DNA of 64,000 nt from Kitagawia praeruptora. Taxonomy: Eukaryota > Streptophyta > Magnoliopsida > Apiales > Apiaceae. The stretch is taken from NCBI GenBank assembly GCA_037693485.1, contig CM075347.1:145713501-145777500 (forward strand). Reading direction: 5' to 3'. A program made the translations under genes and the position numbers. Positions 18,286 to 30,659 of the stretch are shown in pieces. The notes under the pieces are model-generated. The model was not told the origin of the DNA. It searched no databases and saw only the letters and a program-made list of their open reading frames with translations. The number at the start of each line of letters is the position of its first letter. The first letter of the stretch is position 1.

Positions 18286-21200
18286 CCTCCCTCCCCCTTC
18301 CACCTCCCTCCCTCCCTCTCTCTCTCTCTCTAACACACACACATATACAGTATGTATATGATCTTGTAAAGAAGCTTGTAAGAGTTGAAAGATTAGATTT
18401 TTTTGATCCCTATCTGGGAATTTTTATTTTTATTTAGAATGGGAATGATGCTAATTTATTTATTTGTATAGATAAAGAATTTTCTATATGTATAGACAGA
18501 TGGTGTTCATATAAATTTGTATGATTGGAAAGAATGGATATTGATTACATCTCTTTATTTTTATTTATGTGAGGCTGATGATAATTTGTTGTGAATTTGA
18601 TTAAAAGGTGATCTAATTGAAGCTTGATCTGTTATAGATACATGTTACATGATATGCGGTGTATGTTTATTATGTCTAATGGAGGGGAGAGATGGACTTG
18701 CTCTGTTGGGTTAAGATTAGGACTAAGTTGAGATTAGAAAGTGATTCGGGTGGATGGTGTTTGTATTAGACACCTGGAAGAAGTCTGTTGAAATTGGGGA
18801 ATAATGGAAAGACAGAACAAAGAGCGAAAATGTTAGGTAATTTTTGTAAGTTACCAAGTTGCTAGATAAGGAAAACTTACAGTAGACCAAGGGGATTATT
18901 ATCATACATATTTATGTAGGTAACTCTCGATATACTTTAGACGATAAAATGTTAATTAACAACTTCCAATAGTAACCTTATCTGAGAATACTGCCTCTTA
19001 AAAGAATCCATAATATCATGGATAGTAGTCTGTTATAATTTTCTGCAACTATAGTATGTTATAATTTTTTGCAACTACTGAAATTCATTTTTGCCTAGCA
19101 TTGTACCCAAATTCATTTGTGCAAGCATTTATACCCACGTTTCTATTTTGTTTTTAATAGCAAGTCACCAAAATTCTTCTATTACATTGTACATATGTTT
19201 TGCATTCTTTTGGCTCTGTCATTGCCATGGTTTTACTAGACCGAGCCCATAGACTGCTATTTCTTCTTATGTCATTGGTTCAGTTCAGACTATACTTGCA
19301 TCTCATTTGAAATTTATTATCAACACTAGATCAGTTGCATGACAGCCGAGGTTACACATATCACGAAGCTGCCATTTTGGTTATTAAAAAGTCATGTTGT
19401 GGTTATTTGCAGGTATATGTGAAAGCTAAGGAATGCTCAGAACAAGTTTCAATGGAGGAATTTGCAATTGTACTTGCTAAGCACTTTACATCATTTTATC
19501 CGCAGGTAAATTTACTGTAAATATATTTTAAAATTTTCTTTGAATTGCTTTTAGTGAAATTGCTTCTTCGTATTTTGTCTCTCGTTATATTTAATATTTT
19601 GATTTTTCTTATAAGAAAATATGTTGGTGATTTCTTTTGGGCAATTTTGAAGACATCATTTTTAATGATCTTTTCTATGTTTCGGATTGTGGTTGTTTAC
19701 GAACTCTTTTTTAACACTAATTTTCAAATACCTAACTTTGCAGTGTCCCAGCAGTATGAAAGTTATCTGATGTATTTAATTTCATTAGGCTTTGATGATA
19801 TAGCAAAAAACTGAAACATTTGTTAGAGGTTCTCCTTCCTCTTATCCCCCTCTCCCCTCTATCGATTAATGTTTTCTTAAGAACTTTCTACTTTCCTGTT
19901 CTAGTTTAGGTTAATTATTATTCTTTTGTTTACAAATTACAAGATAGTGATTTCGGTAAAATCTCCTTATGGGTTGTAGAAAAATACTTGCTGATATGTA
20001 GCTGGTACCAACATTACAATTTTTTTTTGGGCACAGTCGTACATATATGGGTATACAGTTCAATAGTGTAAATATGTAGTTTTGACGGATTTTACTGGAG
20101 CAGCATAAATTTGAGATGTAGTACAAGTATCACTAATCATTCCACTTTCAAGACGTGTATGTTTATGTGTGTTCGTATATATGAGTAATTTAATTCTGAA
20201 TAACCTAAACTTTAGATTTCAGAATACTAGAAGATTTTGCTTAACTTTTGTTTATGTAATTTTTCAAGGTGTCCTACTACAGGACAACTTCTAAAGTTAT
20301 GGCCTGTCGTCATTCATTTTTTACAGGTAACAACGGCCATAATTAAGATTGTGGAAAAGCCATGGGAGCGTTTCTACATGGATGGTCAACCACACCAACA
20401 TGGTTAGTTTTTTCAATCCATTAAAGCCATGAATACAAACTAGTTATTTCTTATATGCTTCCCTGTACCCACCAATTTTGCAAATATTTTTTCTGCTGGT
20501 GACATTTGTTTATATTGAAGGCTTTAAACTTGGATCTGAAAAGCATACTACAGAAGTTGTCTTGACAAAAAATGATGCTCTGCGGGTGACTTCAGGTATT
20601 GAAGGCTTGTCATTGCTGAAAACGACACAGGTTAGCTTAAGTGTTTGAATGCACCACCTCTGCTTATTTACCTTGCTTAATAGTGATACAGAAGTCATCT
20701 GGTTCATATTGGACCTATAAATGGGCAATTTTAAGCAGCTAACCAGTTACATTGTAAACAGTCAAACCACAGTTTGATATGATCACTGCTTTGGCTCGGT
20801 CAATGTTTAGTACATGGAATGATATTCATCATATTGCAGCCATATCAATTTTTTGGATTATCTATTCACTAAAAAGTGCACATCACTTCTATACTTTCAG
20901 CTTTTTTATACTACTGAAAACTATAAAATGTAGTGGGATTGACGCTTTTGCACAAGTTGAATTGTAATCTCGAATTATTTCATTCAAATCGGTTTAAAAA
21001 TTTCACGTAAGACTTATTTTAGGTCACTAGTCCGCATACTATGCTCCTCTGTAGCTTTTGTTGTTTTTTGTTGATTATAATTCAAATCAATCTGTATCGT
21101 GGGTTGGGATTATGATTTATGAATGGAGTACTGCTTCGAAGATTTTAAACAGGTATGTTTCACTAGACTAAATGTAGGCTCTTAAAAGTCTTAGTTGCTT

Positions 21201-22254
21201 TAGACATTTAAATTGAGAAAGCTTGCACCAGTGTTATCTGGATAGCATATGCCACAGCCTTATTAAAACTAATAGACCCTTGTTTGGAGCATTAATTAAT
21301 ATCATACTCTGTGCTTCTCCTGTTTAACTCTTGTGGGCTGCTATACTGTTTAAGGATCCTATTATGTCGTAGTCAGTAATTAAGATATTCGATTTTCATT
21401 TTATGAGTTTTTTGACAGTCGGGGTTTGAAGGATTTGTTAGGGATGAAAACACCATTTTACCAGAAACGCGTGAGAGAATGCTTGCAACAGAGGTCTCTG
21501 CTTCATGGAGGTATTTTCGCAAATTATAGAGTACAAATATTATATTTAACCAAAAATTAGTCTTGTGCTGCTCTGCAAAAGAGTGATATTATCAGTTTCT
21601 ATATTTCTACTTGTTTCCACAAAAGATTATGAAGTTGTGGTAATATTGCGATTCCCACAATTATTTGTGATGCAGGTACCCATTTGAATCTCTCGCAAGC
21701 ATTCCTTTCAAACCACTCTACTTCACTAAGATGTATCTGGATGTGAAGAAAGTTTTAGCTCAAACTTTCTTTGGTCCTCCAAATGAGGGAGTTTACAGCC
21801 CATCTGTTCAGGCCACTCTGTATCAGATGGGAAAGGCTGTTCTTGGCAGGTTCTCTCTCTACCGTAAATTTCTAACTATCATTCATCTGATTTGGCAAAA
21901 CATTGACTTGGTTCATTGAAATAATGTCAGGTTTCCTGATGTATCATTCATCCAGCTAAAGATGCCAAATATACATTTTCTACCAGTCAATTTATCAAGC
22001 AAAGACAATCCAGTAATTGTCAAGGTATTAGATTTGTACTGTTAAGATGGGAAAATGATTGTAGTTCAGATATAGTGACTTAGATTTACGTTAACAACAT
22101 CATAGACAACGCTTTTGCTTGTGTGCTTTATTTTCTGATCCGTTATGGTTGGTTAATGTGACGTTTGCAGTTCCAAGATGATGTATATTTGCCAACGGAT
22201 GAACCACATGGTACAATTGAAGCAAGTTTGAGCCGCGTATTGTCAAAGCTGTAG
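18030..22254 (+). CDS. UOX: Uricase (urate oxidase), peroxisomal, eight exons
   Basis: Oxidises uric acid to 5-hydroxyisourate, on the way to allantoin, in peroxisomes. Exons by eye: 18030-18236, 19413-19505, 20327-20402, 20521-20630, 21419-21510, 21676-21849, 21931-22024, 22171-22254, all with GT..AG introns and phases that join cleanly into 309 residues, the usual plant length. Motifs: GYKFEQRHGK (active-site Lys), DNSDIVATDTMKN (Thr of the charge relay), EKPWER, HGFKLGSEKHTTE, GIEGLSLLKTTQSGF, SPSVQATLY (urate-binding Gln), MPNIHFLPVN (Asn and His of the active site), LPTDEPHG. The C-terminus SKL is a type-1 peroxisomal signal. An in-frame ATG at 18006 would add eight residues; 18030 gives the length nearest to known plant enzymes. 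No lesion seen. Confidence 0.95.
18243..18346 (+). repeat. CT/CCCT microsatellite at the start of uricase intron 1
   Basis: A run of about 19 CT units followed by CCCT repeats, more CT and then CA. It begins six bases after the exon 1 donor (ACT|GTAATT), so the intron opens with a long pyrimidine tract. Confidence 0.9.
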
Positions 22255-22645
22255 AATTTCTCTACAAGTATCAAATGTGTTCAACTTTCCTTGGTATTAA
22301 GTTGCCTGCTGTAACTTCTTATGATTAAACTTTTTTTTCTTCTTTTTGTGAATTATAATAAATGTGTAAGATCCAAAAGTTGATGTTGTTAAACATCATA
22401 TTTGATAGTGATGGACAGTTCCAGTTACTTCTAGTCGTATACTATCTTATGTCAACACCATTCCTATAAATAGGTGCTTTACAAAAAGCAAATTTACTCT
22501 CAAATTTAAACATTTTACCATTTCAATAGGTGCTCTATAAATAGGTGTCTAAATTACCAGGTCCCATTTCAATTTTACAATTTGATAATAGGATTACAAA
22601 TAGGATTAAAGAATTACAAATAAAGGAATTATAATTATAATAGTA
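22255..22645. other. Uricase 3' flank
   Basis: The 3' untranslated region and flank. Three copies of a (C)TATAAATAGGTG(C/T)-like unit lie around 22464-22550. No gene seen. Confidence 0.5.
22357..22362 (+). terminator. Possible uricase poly(A) signal
   Basis: AATAAA about 100 bp after the uricase stop codon, preceded by a T-rich stretch. Plant signals are loose, so this is suggestive only. Confidence 0.4.
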
Positions 22646-23762
22646 CTAGCTTATAACTCGTGCGATGCACGGATTTTTATGTAATAAATTTTATTTTATG
22701 TTATAATTACATTTTTATATAATTATATTTACAATGTTTTATTTTAATTTTAATTTTAATAATTTAATATAAATTTAAATGATATGGATGGTTTAAAACT
22801 TATATTATAAAATTTTAAAATAAATATGTCGTTGATAGAATTCAAACCTTGAAATTTTAGTAATTTAATTTAATCATATAATATATTTAATCATTAGATC
22901 TAATGATTCTAATTTTTTACTAAAAATCTAATGATCATTATTTACTACGAATTTCTATTATATCGTAGTATACGGATTTATATTTTGTTAGTGATAGATT
23001 TTATATAATAATATTAATAATTGAAAAGCATGGTGTGATATTTTGAGATTAATTTTATATCAAAAGGTAACTTGTTTTAATTTGAAAGAAATATTAATGA
23101 TTGAAAGATATTATATGATTGATGTTTTTAGGTATTTATAAAAGTTAATATTTTCAACTGAAAGTAATTGTTAAAAAGTCAATATGTGTTTATAAAAGGT
23201 AATATCTTCAATTGAAAATAAATGTGAAAAAGGCAATCGACTAATTATCGTTAATTATATTATGTTATTATTTATTTTAGGTGTTTTAAAAGTATAGATA
23301 TCATAAATATTTTTCTTGATAATGAAGGCTAAATAAGTAAATTCACAAAGTACCAAAAAATTGGTACCAAAACTTTTAATTTTTATGGTGTGATATTTTG
23401 AGATTAGTTTTATATCAAAAGGTAACTTGTTTTAATTTGAAAGAAATATTAATGATTGAAAGATGTGATATGGTTGATGTTTTTAGGTGTTTTTAAAAGG
23501 TAATAACTTCAACTGAAATTAATTGTGAAAAAGTTAATAGGTTTTTATAAAAAGTAATATATTCAATTGAAAGTAAATGTGAAAAAGGCAATCGACTAAT
23601 TATCATTAATTATATTATCTTATTATTTATTTTAGGTGTTTTAATAGTATAAATATCATATATATTTTTATTTATAATGAAGGGTAAATAAGTAAATTCA
23701 CAAAGTACCAAAAAACAGGTACCAAAACTTTCAATGTTTCGGAATTTATATAATAGTATAGA
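22646..23762 (-). mobile_element. Helitron, minus strand, non-autonomous
   Basis: On the minus strand the 3' end is hairpin CGTGC-ATC-GCACG, then AGTTATAAG and CTAG ending at 22646 with T next (A at 22645 on the plus strand). The 5' end is A|TCTATACTATTATATAAATT starting at 23762. Inside are two tandem copies of a unit of about 350 bp, each ending near GGTACCAAAACTTT. No helicase gene. Another identical 5' end occurs at 32806, so a longer element with an internal duplicate head is also possible. Confidence 0.65.
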
Positions 23763-23861
23763 TTTTGTTACTGATTATATGATATGATGTGATATTTTTG
23801 AGTATATATTAATTATTGCTAGATATGAATTGATTGGAAAATATGATATGATTGAGGTTTT

Positions 23862-25087
23862 TGTTAGTAGTATTTTTATGTGTTCGTTCGCAGGGAAGGA
23901 CTGAATGTAATATCAAGTTCAAGTTTCTTATCTCTCACAATTTAGAAGTGTAGAAGAATGTTGTGTTTGTTTATAAACTAAATTAAACTAAACTAAATTA
24001 AACTAATTATCAATCGAGAATAAAATAGATGAGGAAAACAATCCAAGAACTGGGGTTCTTCACTTGGTCTCAATACATGCTCAATATTAATGTGATATCT
24101 GTGTTCCTACCTTGCTGAAAACAATTCTTCTAAAGTTATACTGTACCCTCCCAGGTTACAATATAGTGCCTACAGCTACACCCTAATTGTCACTCCCGTG
24201 ATACAATCAAAGTATATCTATAAACTGTTAAGTGCCAAGAATTATATGTCTCACAATTCTCCTATTAATCTCCTGATCTAATATTCAAATTATGTCTGTT
24301 AAATCATGTACTAAGATTGCAAATTCTCTCCCAAGCTTATTACAATCCCTAGAATACAATCGAAGGTTCATGACTCCCCTAATTGTGTTAAGATCTCATT
24401 AACAGATCAGCAAAGCAGAAAATCACGTAATCAAGCATGCATGAATACCAAGGAATACTACCCAATCCTTAGATTAAAGATTTAGTTACACATTATTAAA
24501 GAAAACAAAATAATAATGATAATGAAAACATAATATTGAAGAAAGAACTGAAGATCGAAAGTACCTTGATACGATTAAAAGCTATGAATTGTTATGATTT
24601 ACAATGGTAGGATGTGTTTAAATAGGCTCTACAAATCTTGCCTAGAAAGAAATTGCCTTCTATTACAATTAGGATTTAAAGAAGGTACCCAAAACTGCCC
24701 AGAATACAATTAGAATTAGAAAAAGGGCAAAACAGTAAATTCCAAGCCTTCTTTAATAAGAACACGTGCGCGACTTTAATCAGCACGTTTCTTTCACTTG
24801 TTTCCTATCCCAGGTTGTAGAAAATCTCTCAAGCTTCGCGTGGGCAGTAAGATCGCTGAAAACGGACTTCTAGAACTCCAGATATGGCCAAAACAGTATA
24901 AGCTGCGCAGCCTTCCCGGAAAATCCGAATTTTAATCAATTAAATCTCCAAAAACGACAAAAGCTTAGATATTCTTGGAAACCTGCACAACTACACAAAA
25001 CACATCAAAACTACACAAACTTGAGTCCAAAACAATCAATTTAAGCCGATATAGAATGTTCCAAGTTGATATAAAATACACTTATCA
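23862..25087 (-). repeat. 3' LTR of the Athila-like element
   Basis: In element orientation it starts TGATAAGTG and ends CTACTAACA. It matches 30660-31885 over its full length with about five mismatches by eye. Confidence 0.95.
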
Positions 25088-25101
25088 AACACCCCCAAAC
25101 T
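25088..25101 (-). promoter_or_regulatory. Polypurine tract of the Athila-like element
   Basis: On the minus strand AGTTTGGGGGTGTT lies immediately before the LTR start TGATAAG. Confidence 0.75.
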
Positions 25102-25897
25102 TAAACCGATGCTTGTCCTCAAGCATAAACAATTATAACTACCTAATTAGTTCCACTTCCGTAGGTGATCACGGTTGCATTTGGCATATGCAACAAGCCC
25201 TTTAAACCCCTAGGCAGCCCTAGTGGACGAGTAAGGTCTCGTGAGGGTCTATAGCGAATGTACCCACAAAATCCATTTAACCTAATGCAATGCAATGCAT
25301 GAATGTAACTAATATGAAAAATGCAATTAATCTAGCCTACCATACCTTCAAATCCTCTCATGCCATATCAACTTAAGAATCAAAGTAAATACGCAATGTC
25401 TTGGTGTCGAAAGTGCAAGTATTCACATAGTCTACTCAATGAACATGCATAAGTTCTCACAAGCCCATGTCAAGTGTAAGAATAAGTTAGTAAACATGCT
25501 AAGCCTACAAGAGTACATCTTTGAGACAAAACTCGGGATCTCATACGCAAAAATAAGCAAACACTCACAATCCACTCGCAAAAGAATATTCACTCAAGAT
25601 CAAGGGTAAGTGTATCACTCAATTCCAACAAAATCATAAGCATGCTTGACATTTGGTATCAATCTAACTTTTAACACAACATACATCAATGACGATAATC
25701 AAAAGGTCTTTAATTGGGTTGTAACGTGGGCTAGGGACAAGGTATGTCAAATAAGCCAAAACAGGTGAAGTGTCAAAAGCTAGTAAGCACCATAATAAAT
25801 CATACACAACACCCTATTTTCCCCCCACATAAATTTTACTAAGAACACTCGACTAGTCGACTAAAGTAAGATCATAACAAACACAAACATGCTCTCA

Positions 25898-25982
25898 TAA
25901 TTTTTTTTCTTTTCTTTTTTGTTTCTTTTTTTTTCTTTTTTTTTTCTCTTTTTTGTTTCTTTTTTGTTTCTTTTTTTTTTCG
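25898..25982 (-). repeat. Poly-pyrimidine (T/TTTTC) tract
   Basis: Nearly pure T with interspersed C or G. Purine-rich on the element's sense strand, so it could be an accessory polypurine tract, but it lies 800 bp from the LTR. Confidence 0.7.
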
Positions 25983-27189
25983 AGAGCTAAATAAAACAAT
26001 AATATAAATAATAACAATGATCCCCCAATTTATTACATATGCCGACTATCAAGTAAACAACCAAACCCAATCTCAATATTTTCCCCAAAAGTATGACCAA
26101 CAATAAACCCCTCCTTGCACACCTTATTACTCCCTTAAGCACTATACTAGCCTTTGACAATGTGGGTTCAAGTTAATATAAGGCCAATACAAGAAAAGGG
26201 TCTAGGCAAGTAATGTGGTATGTCACCGAAAAATAGGATTAAGCTCAACGGGTTAACTAATTGATCATGTAAACATGGTGTGGTAATATGGGAAAATATG
26301 TGTTTATTCCTAATTGCCTTTATCATTTTAATCGTCAAATAATGTCATGCATTTCAAGAAAGACCTCAAACAACTGCTAGCAATGCAAACAATCCGTGGA
26401 CACTCAAGCAAACGAATAAATTGCAAAAAATATGCAATAAGGCTCAAAAACTCACTTGGTGGAAAAACATACTCAATCCCAAGCAAAAATCTCTCTAACG
26501 CAACAACTTGTATTCAAAGCATGCAAACTAAATCATCTTGCACATATTCATGTCCTTCTAATTACTTACAACATTCAATAAGTCTACTAGCTTCAACTTA
26601 CTAGTGTATGTGTGTGCACAAGAACAAAGCATGTCACTTCTCAATCAAAAGCGTCAACAACACAAAATTCCTATCAAGCATGGGTGCAAATGCAAACTAT
26701 TATGAACTCACATGATATACGAACATAAAAACAGAATGTCCTATATGAAACAAACGTAGATAACACAAACATAAATGCATAATTTACTACTACTAATATG
26801 CAAAGCATGAAATCCTACATGAACAATTAATACAACAACAATTACTAATCCCTCAAACCACCCCCAAACTTAAAATATTCAATGTCCGCATTGAATGGAA
26901 GTAAATACAAGGGATAGCAGAAAACATACATACTCGTCCTCCTCCTCGGAGGAATCAGAATCTGGTGGTGGATACTACGTACGAGCTCCATAGACTGGCC
27001 ACCTTTCCTGAACACTACAAAATCCAATTGACAAGAACACAAATTCGTAATAAAAATAAGATTAGAGAAAAAGATTTACCCAATACGAATCAAAGAGGTG
27101 AACTTGCAATTAATTCCTCTTTAGAATTGAATTTTTAGAGATTTAAATATATAGAAGAGAAATTGGATTTGTATGTATAGGTGGGTATA

Positions 27190-27246
27190 TATAAAATAAT
27201 AATATTATTAATAATAATAATAAATATAATAATAATAAGAATAATA

Positions 27247-27286
<40 letters not shown>

Positions 27287-27298
27287 TAATAATAATAA

Positions 27299-27347
<49 letters not shown>

Positions 27348-27350
27348 TAG
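27190..27350. repeat. AAT microsatellite
   Basis: Long runs of AAT/ATA with occasional AG interruptions. The open frame across it translates to Ile and Asn runs and is not a gene. Confidence 0.9.
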
Positions 27351-27519
27351 AATAGAAATAGGTTTAGAATTTTTGGAGAAAAGATGGGGGTTTTTGAAAT
27401 AGAAATAGGAAAAGAATTAGAGAGATGGGGGTATAAAAAGAATGGGGTGTAAAAGTTAATTCAAAAATAATCATGGCAACAGGTGACCACGCTCAAAAAT
27501 TTTTTCTCTTCTCTGGACA

Positions 27520-27710
27520 CGCGCAAACTGCGTGAGTGCAGGGCAATTTGCATGAAGAACAGATGCGCCGGGGCAGGTTGCGCATCAGGCGCGCAGATTG
27601 CTGGAAGGGCAGTAACGCAGGCGCAACCTGCGTTACAAGGAGGCAAACTGCGGAAATTGCAGAAACGCAGGTGCAGCCTGCGTTACAGGGCTGCAACCTG
27701 CTCAAAACTT
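27520..27710 (-). repeat. GC-rich block of repeated GCAACCTGCG-like words
   Basis: A GC-rich island in AT-rich surroundings, with GCAACCTGCGTTACA, GCAGCCTGCGTTACA, GCAACCTGC, GGTTGCGCATCAG and GCAAACTGCG-type words about 10 to 25 bp apart. It lies just 3' of the gag-protease ORF on the element's sense strand. Confidence 0.7.
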
Positions 27711-27836
27711 GGTTTTTTTTTTTTTTTTTTTTTGAAAAAAACACTCTAAATTTTTTTTTTCTTCCTACACTAATGCGTGGGTTGCCTCCCACGAAGCGCT
27801 TCTTTAACGTCAATAGCTTGACGTTACTTCCTCAAA

Positions 27837-30548
27837 TCATGGTGGTTTCAAAAGAATAACTGAACCATCTTCCACAGACAAACCATTCATACGAACGTTG
27901 ACATCCGGTTTGCTTAATTTCCACAAATCTCTTCCATCAGATTTCAACTTGATTCTACTACCCAACGGCCAAATTTTCTTCTTTTTCTTCTTCACACCTC
28001 TAAGATGCTTCTCCGACTCAACCGGCTGAACAAAAATTTCTTCTTCCTTATCATCGGTTTTCCACCTTCGCAACACGTTATCATGCCCCTCTTCAAAAAT
28101 CACTAGCTCATTATTCAAAAGGACATACCTCAACTTAGCAGGTAGAGGTTTAAGTTCCACCTGTGGTGCCTCTGAAAGTGTAAAAACCATCTCAACTTCC
28201 GTGTCTCGAACAACAAGTGCTTCTTCTTCTACTACATCATCTAACACCCTTTCTGCTCCCATGAAGTGTTCATTTTCTCGCTGCACAATTTCATCAACTC
28301 TGTCAACAGTAAAACAAGTTGCTCCAAAAGGAGGCATCTTCATTACTTTGTTCAGATCAAATTCCACTTTTTCCTCTCCAACATTCAATGTCAATTTTCC
28401 AGCTTTAACATCGATTGTAGTGCCAGCAGTAGCCAAGAATGGCCTTCCCAAGATAATGGGTATCTCGACATCTTCATCCATCTCTAACACCACAAAATCA
28501 CAAGGTATGACAAATTTATCCACTTTGACAACCACATCTTCAACGACCCCCAACGGATATTTCACAGAACGATCCGCTAACTGAAGTGAAATCCGTGTCT
28601 TTTTAAGCTCTCCAAGACCAAGTCGTTTGCAGATTGAATATGGCATCAAACTCACACTAGCCCCTAAATCACACAAGGCTTTGATGTTCTCCATCTTCCC
28701 AATAGTGCAAGGCAAAGAAAAGCTTCCCGGATCTTTCAATTTCTGAGGAATGGCCTTTTGGATGACTGCACTGCATTCAGCATTGAGAGTAATGGTTTCT
28801 GCATCCTCAAGTTTCCTCTTCTTTGTCAACATCTCCTTAAGAAATTTAGCATAGAGTGGCATTTGATTCAAAGCTTCAGCCAAAGGAATATTGACATGCA
28901 ATTGCCGGAACATAGTCAAGAACTTCTCGTACTGCTTCTCTAACTGCCTATTGTGAAGTCTCTGTGGAAATGGAATAGGAGGAACATAAGGTGGTGGAGG
29001 AACATACGGCTTTTCTTGTTCTTCTTCCTTCTTCTCTTCATCTACTTTCTCTGACTTTTCTGCATCGATCTCTACTATCTCACTTTCTTTTTCAGCATCC
29101 TTCTCTTTTGGCTCGAGAACCTCAACCTCGGGCAACTCGTTCCCGCTCCTCAAAGTAATTGCTTTGCATTGCTCTTTACCAGTCTGGTCGGGTTGACTAG
29201 GAAGTGATCCTTGCTCACGAACACCCATCTTGGAGGCAATCTGTCCAATCTGCGTTTCTAGCATCTTTTGAGATGATGCCATCTGCTCTATTCTTGATTC
29301 CATATTAGCCAATGCCCCAGAAGTTCCTTGCATAATCTTATTTAGTGCAACCTCCCAATCAGCTGGTTCTTTCTTCGGAGGAGGTTGATACTGCTGCTGT
29401 GCTTGATACGGTGGTCGTGACTGAAAACCAGGAGGTTGATTCTGCCTTAGAAATGAATAAGAAGGATTAGATGCATGATTATTACTGTAAGAAAGATTGT
29501 TGTTTGGCTTTTGATTCGGATTGTAATAGGAGTTATTCTGAACAGGCCACGACTGTCTTCCCTGAATAAAAGATGCTTCTTCTGGAAATTGTTGCACATA
29601 AGAGTTCTGACTAGCACCATAATCATTATACCCCTCCATAGGTGAAGAAATAGCATTCACATTTACCCTTTGTCCTCGCACCTCCTGAGTTAGAGTATCC
29701 AATTTTTGAGCCAGCATGTTGATCATCTCAGATTCTTGTGCTGCTTTAGCTGAGCTCGTCCCACTAGGTGCCCATGAATAATTATTAGATGCCAATTCCT
29801 CAAGGAGTGCTTTAGCCTGTGTAGTTGGTGCCTTCTTGAAATTTCCACCAGCAGCTACATCCAAACTCAAACGAATATCTGCATTCATGGCCCCATAAAA
29901 AGTACTAATGATCTGCCAATCTTCCAAGCCGTGATGTGGACACTTCCTCAATAGTGCCTTGAATCTCTCCCATGCCTGATATAGACCTTCACCCGGTTGT
30001 GCTTTGAAACTCATAATCATAGTCCTCAATTGTTGCGTCTTGTCAGATGGATAATATTTGGACAAGAATGCAGTAGAAAGACTGTCCCATGTAGCAACCG
30101 CAGTGTTTTGAAGTTGCTGAAACCATTCCAAAGCTCTTCCCTTAATAGAGTAGGGAAACATATGGAGACGAATCTGATCACTCGTAACACCATTGATTCT
30201 GAATGAGCCACACATCTGCACGAAACGCTTTAGATGTCTGTGTGGGTCCTCTAATTCAATATCTCCTTCAAAAGCTTGATTGCTGATCATCTGAATTAAA
30301 CTCGGGTTAATGTTGAATTGGGTTGCACCAATCTCTGGAGTTTTGTACATGCAATTGGCAGGATTAGGTGTCTCATGGTCCCAAATAGAAGTCTGATCAA
30401 CATTAACATTTGCATTAACATTTGCATTAACATTTGCGTTAACATTCTCAGCGTCCGTCATCTTAGCTTTCTCTTTTCTTATCTTTCTCAAGGTACGCTC
30501 GATTTCAGGGTCAAATTCCAACTTTCTAACGCAAGATGAACGTAGCAT
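27837..30548 (-). CDS. Gag-protease polyprotein, Athila-like
   Basis: About 903 codons from the ATG at 30548 (MLRSSCVRKLEF); the frame is open a little further upstream without another ATG. Order: short basic start with FDPEIERTLRKIRKEK; an Asn-Val/Asn-Ala repeat (residues 33-50); a retrotransposon Gag capsid domain with HLKRFVQMCGSF, LHMFPYSIKGRALEWFQQL and FLSKYYP (about 100-230); a Gln/Asn/Pro-rich linker; an acidic Glu/Lys segment; and an aspartic protease with CDLGASVSLMPYSI (near 626) and IPIILGRPFLATAG. DLGA in place of DSG/DTG is usual in Athila. No CCHC knuckle is obvious. The frame ends with a basic segment and stop, with no reverse transcriptase. It would supply capsid and protease. 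Confidence 0.9.
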   Translation of the reverse strand: MLRSSCVRKLEFDPEIERTLRKIRKEKAKMTDAENVNANVNANVNANVNVDQTSIWDHETPNPANCMYKTPEIGATQFNINPSLIQMISNQAFEGDIELEDPHRHLKRFVQMCGSFRINGVTSDQIRLHMFPYSIKGRALEWFQQLQNTAVATWDSLSTAFLSKYYPSDKTQQLRTMIMSFKAQPGEGLYQAWERFKALLRKCPHHGLEDWQIISTFYGAMNADIRLSLDVAAGGNFKKAPTTQAKALLEELASNNYSWAPSGTSSAKAAQESEMINMLAQKLDTLTQEVRGQRVNVNAISSPMEGYNDYGASQNSYVQQFPEEASFIQGRQSWPVQNNSYYNPNQKPNNNLSYSNNHASNPSYSFLRQNQPPGFQSRPPYQAQQQYQPPPKKEPADWEVALNKIMQGTSGALANMESRIEQMASSQKMLETQIGQIASKMGVREQGSLPSQPDQTGKEQCKAITLRSGNELPEVEVLEPKEKDAEKESEIVEIDAEKSEKVDEEKKEEEQEKPYVPPPPYVPPIPFPQRLHNRQLEKQYEKFLTMFRQLHVNIPLAEALNQMPLYAKFLKEMLTKKRKLEDAETITLNAECSAVIQKAIPQKLKDPGSFSLPCTIGKMENIKALCDLGASVSLMPYSICKRLGLGELKKTRISLQLADRSVKYPLGVVEDVVVKVDKFVIPCDFVVLEMDEDVEIPIILGRPFLATAGTTIDVKAGKLTLNVGEEKVEFDLNKVMKMPPFGATCFTVDRVDEIVQRENEHFMGAERVLDDVVEEEALVVRDTEVEMVFTLSEAPQVELKPLPAKLRYVLLNNELVIFEEGHDNVLRRWKTDDKEEEIFVQPVESEKHLRGVKKKKKKIWPLGSRIKLKSDGRDLWKLSKPDVNVRMNGLSVEDGSVILLKPP

Positions 30549-30638
30549 ACACCTGAAAATCACCAACAAAACAACTTGTGGAACCAATTAAAATCTAAAC
30601 AATAAGAAACAATTAACCTAAACTCAACTATACTGCCT

Positions 30639-30656
30639 TCCCCGGCAGCGGCGCCA
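30639..30656 (-). promoter_or_regulatory. Primer binding site, tRNA-Asp type
   Basis: On the minus strand TGGCGCCGCTGCCGGGGA follows the LTR after three bases. It matches the 3' end of plant tRNA-Asp with one difference, the primer used by Athila-type elements. Confidence 0.85.
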
Positions 30657-30659
30657 ATT

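Larger units (their letters stand above)
25102..27519 (-). other. Long non-coding 3' part of the Athila-like element
   Basis: About 2.4 kb between the LTR and the GC-rich block, with no credible ORF on either strand. It includes a T/TTTTC-rich tract at 25898-25982 and an AAT/ATA microsatellite at about 27190-27350. This is where an autonomous Athila element would carry the rest of pol and its envelope-like region, but no remnant of those domains is readable. Confidence 0.6.

Noticed and set aside
18094..18342. Minus-strand frame of Glu/Arg repeats
   Set aside because: Product of the CT microsatellite in uricase intron 1.
19545..19814. 89-codon frame in uricase intron 2
   Set aside because: Lies between well-defined exons, is hydrophobic and T-rich, and has no homology recognised.
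27181..27402. Open frame of Ile and Asn runs
   Set aside because: It is the translation of the AAT microsatellite.
27493..27859. Cys/Ala-rich frames on both strands
   Set aside because: Caused by the GC-rich repeated words; no start context and no homology recognised.
28201..28584. Plus-strand frame opposite the Athila-like gag-protease
   Set aside because: Shadow of the strongly supported minus-strand protease coding sequence; no domain.
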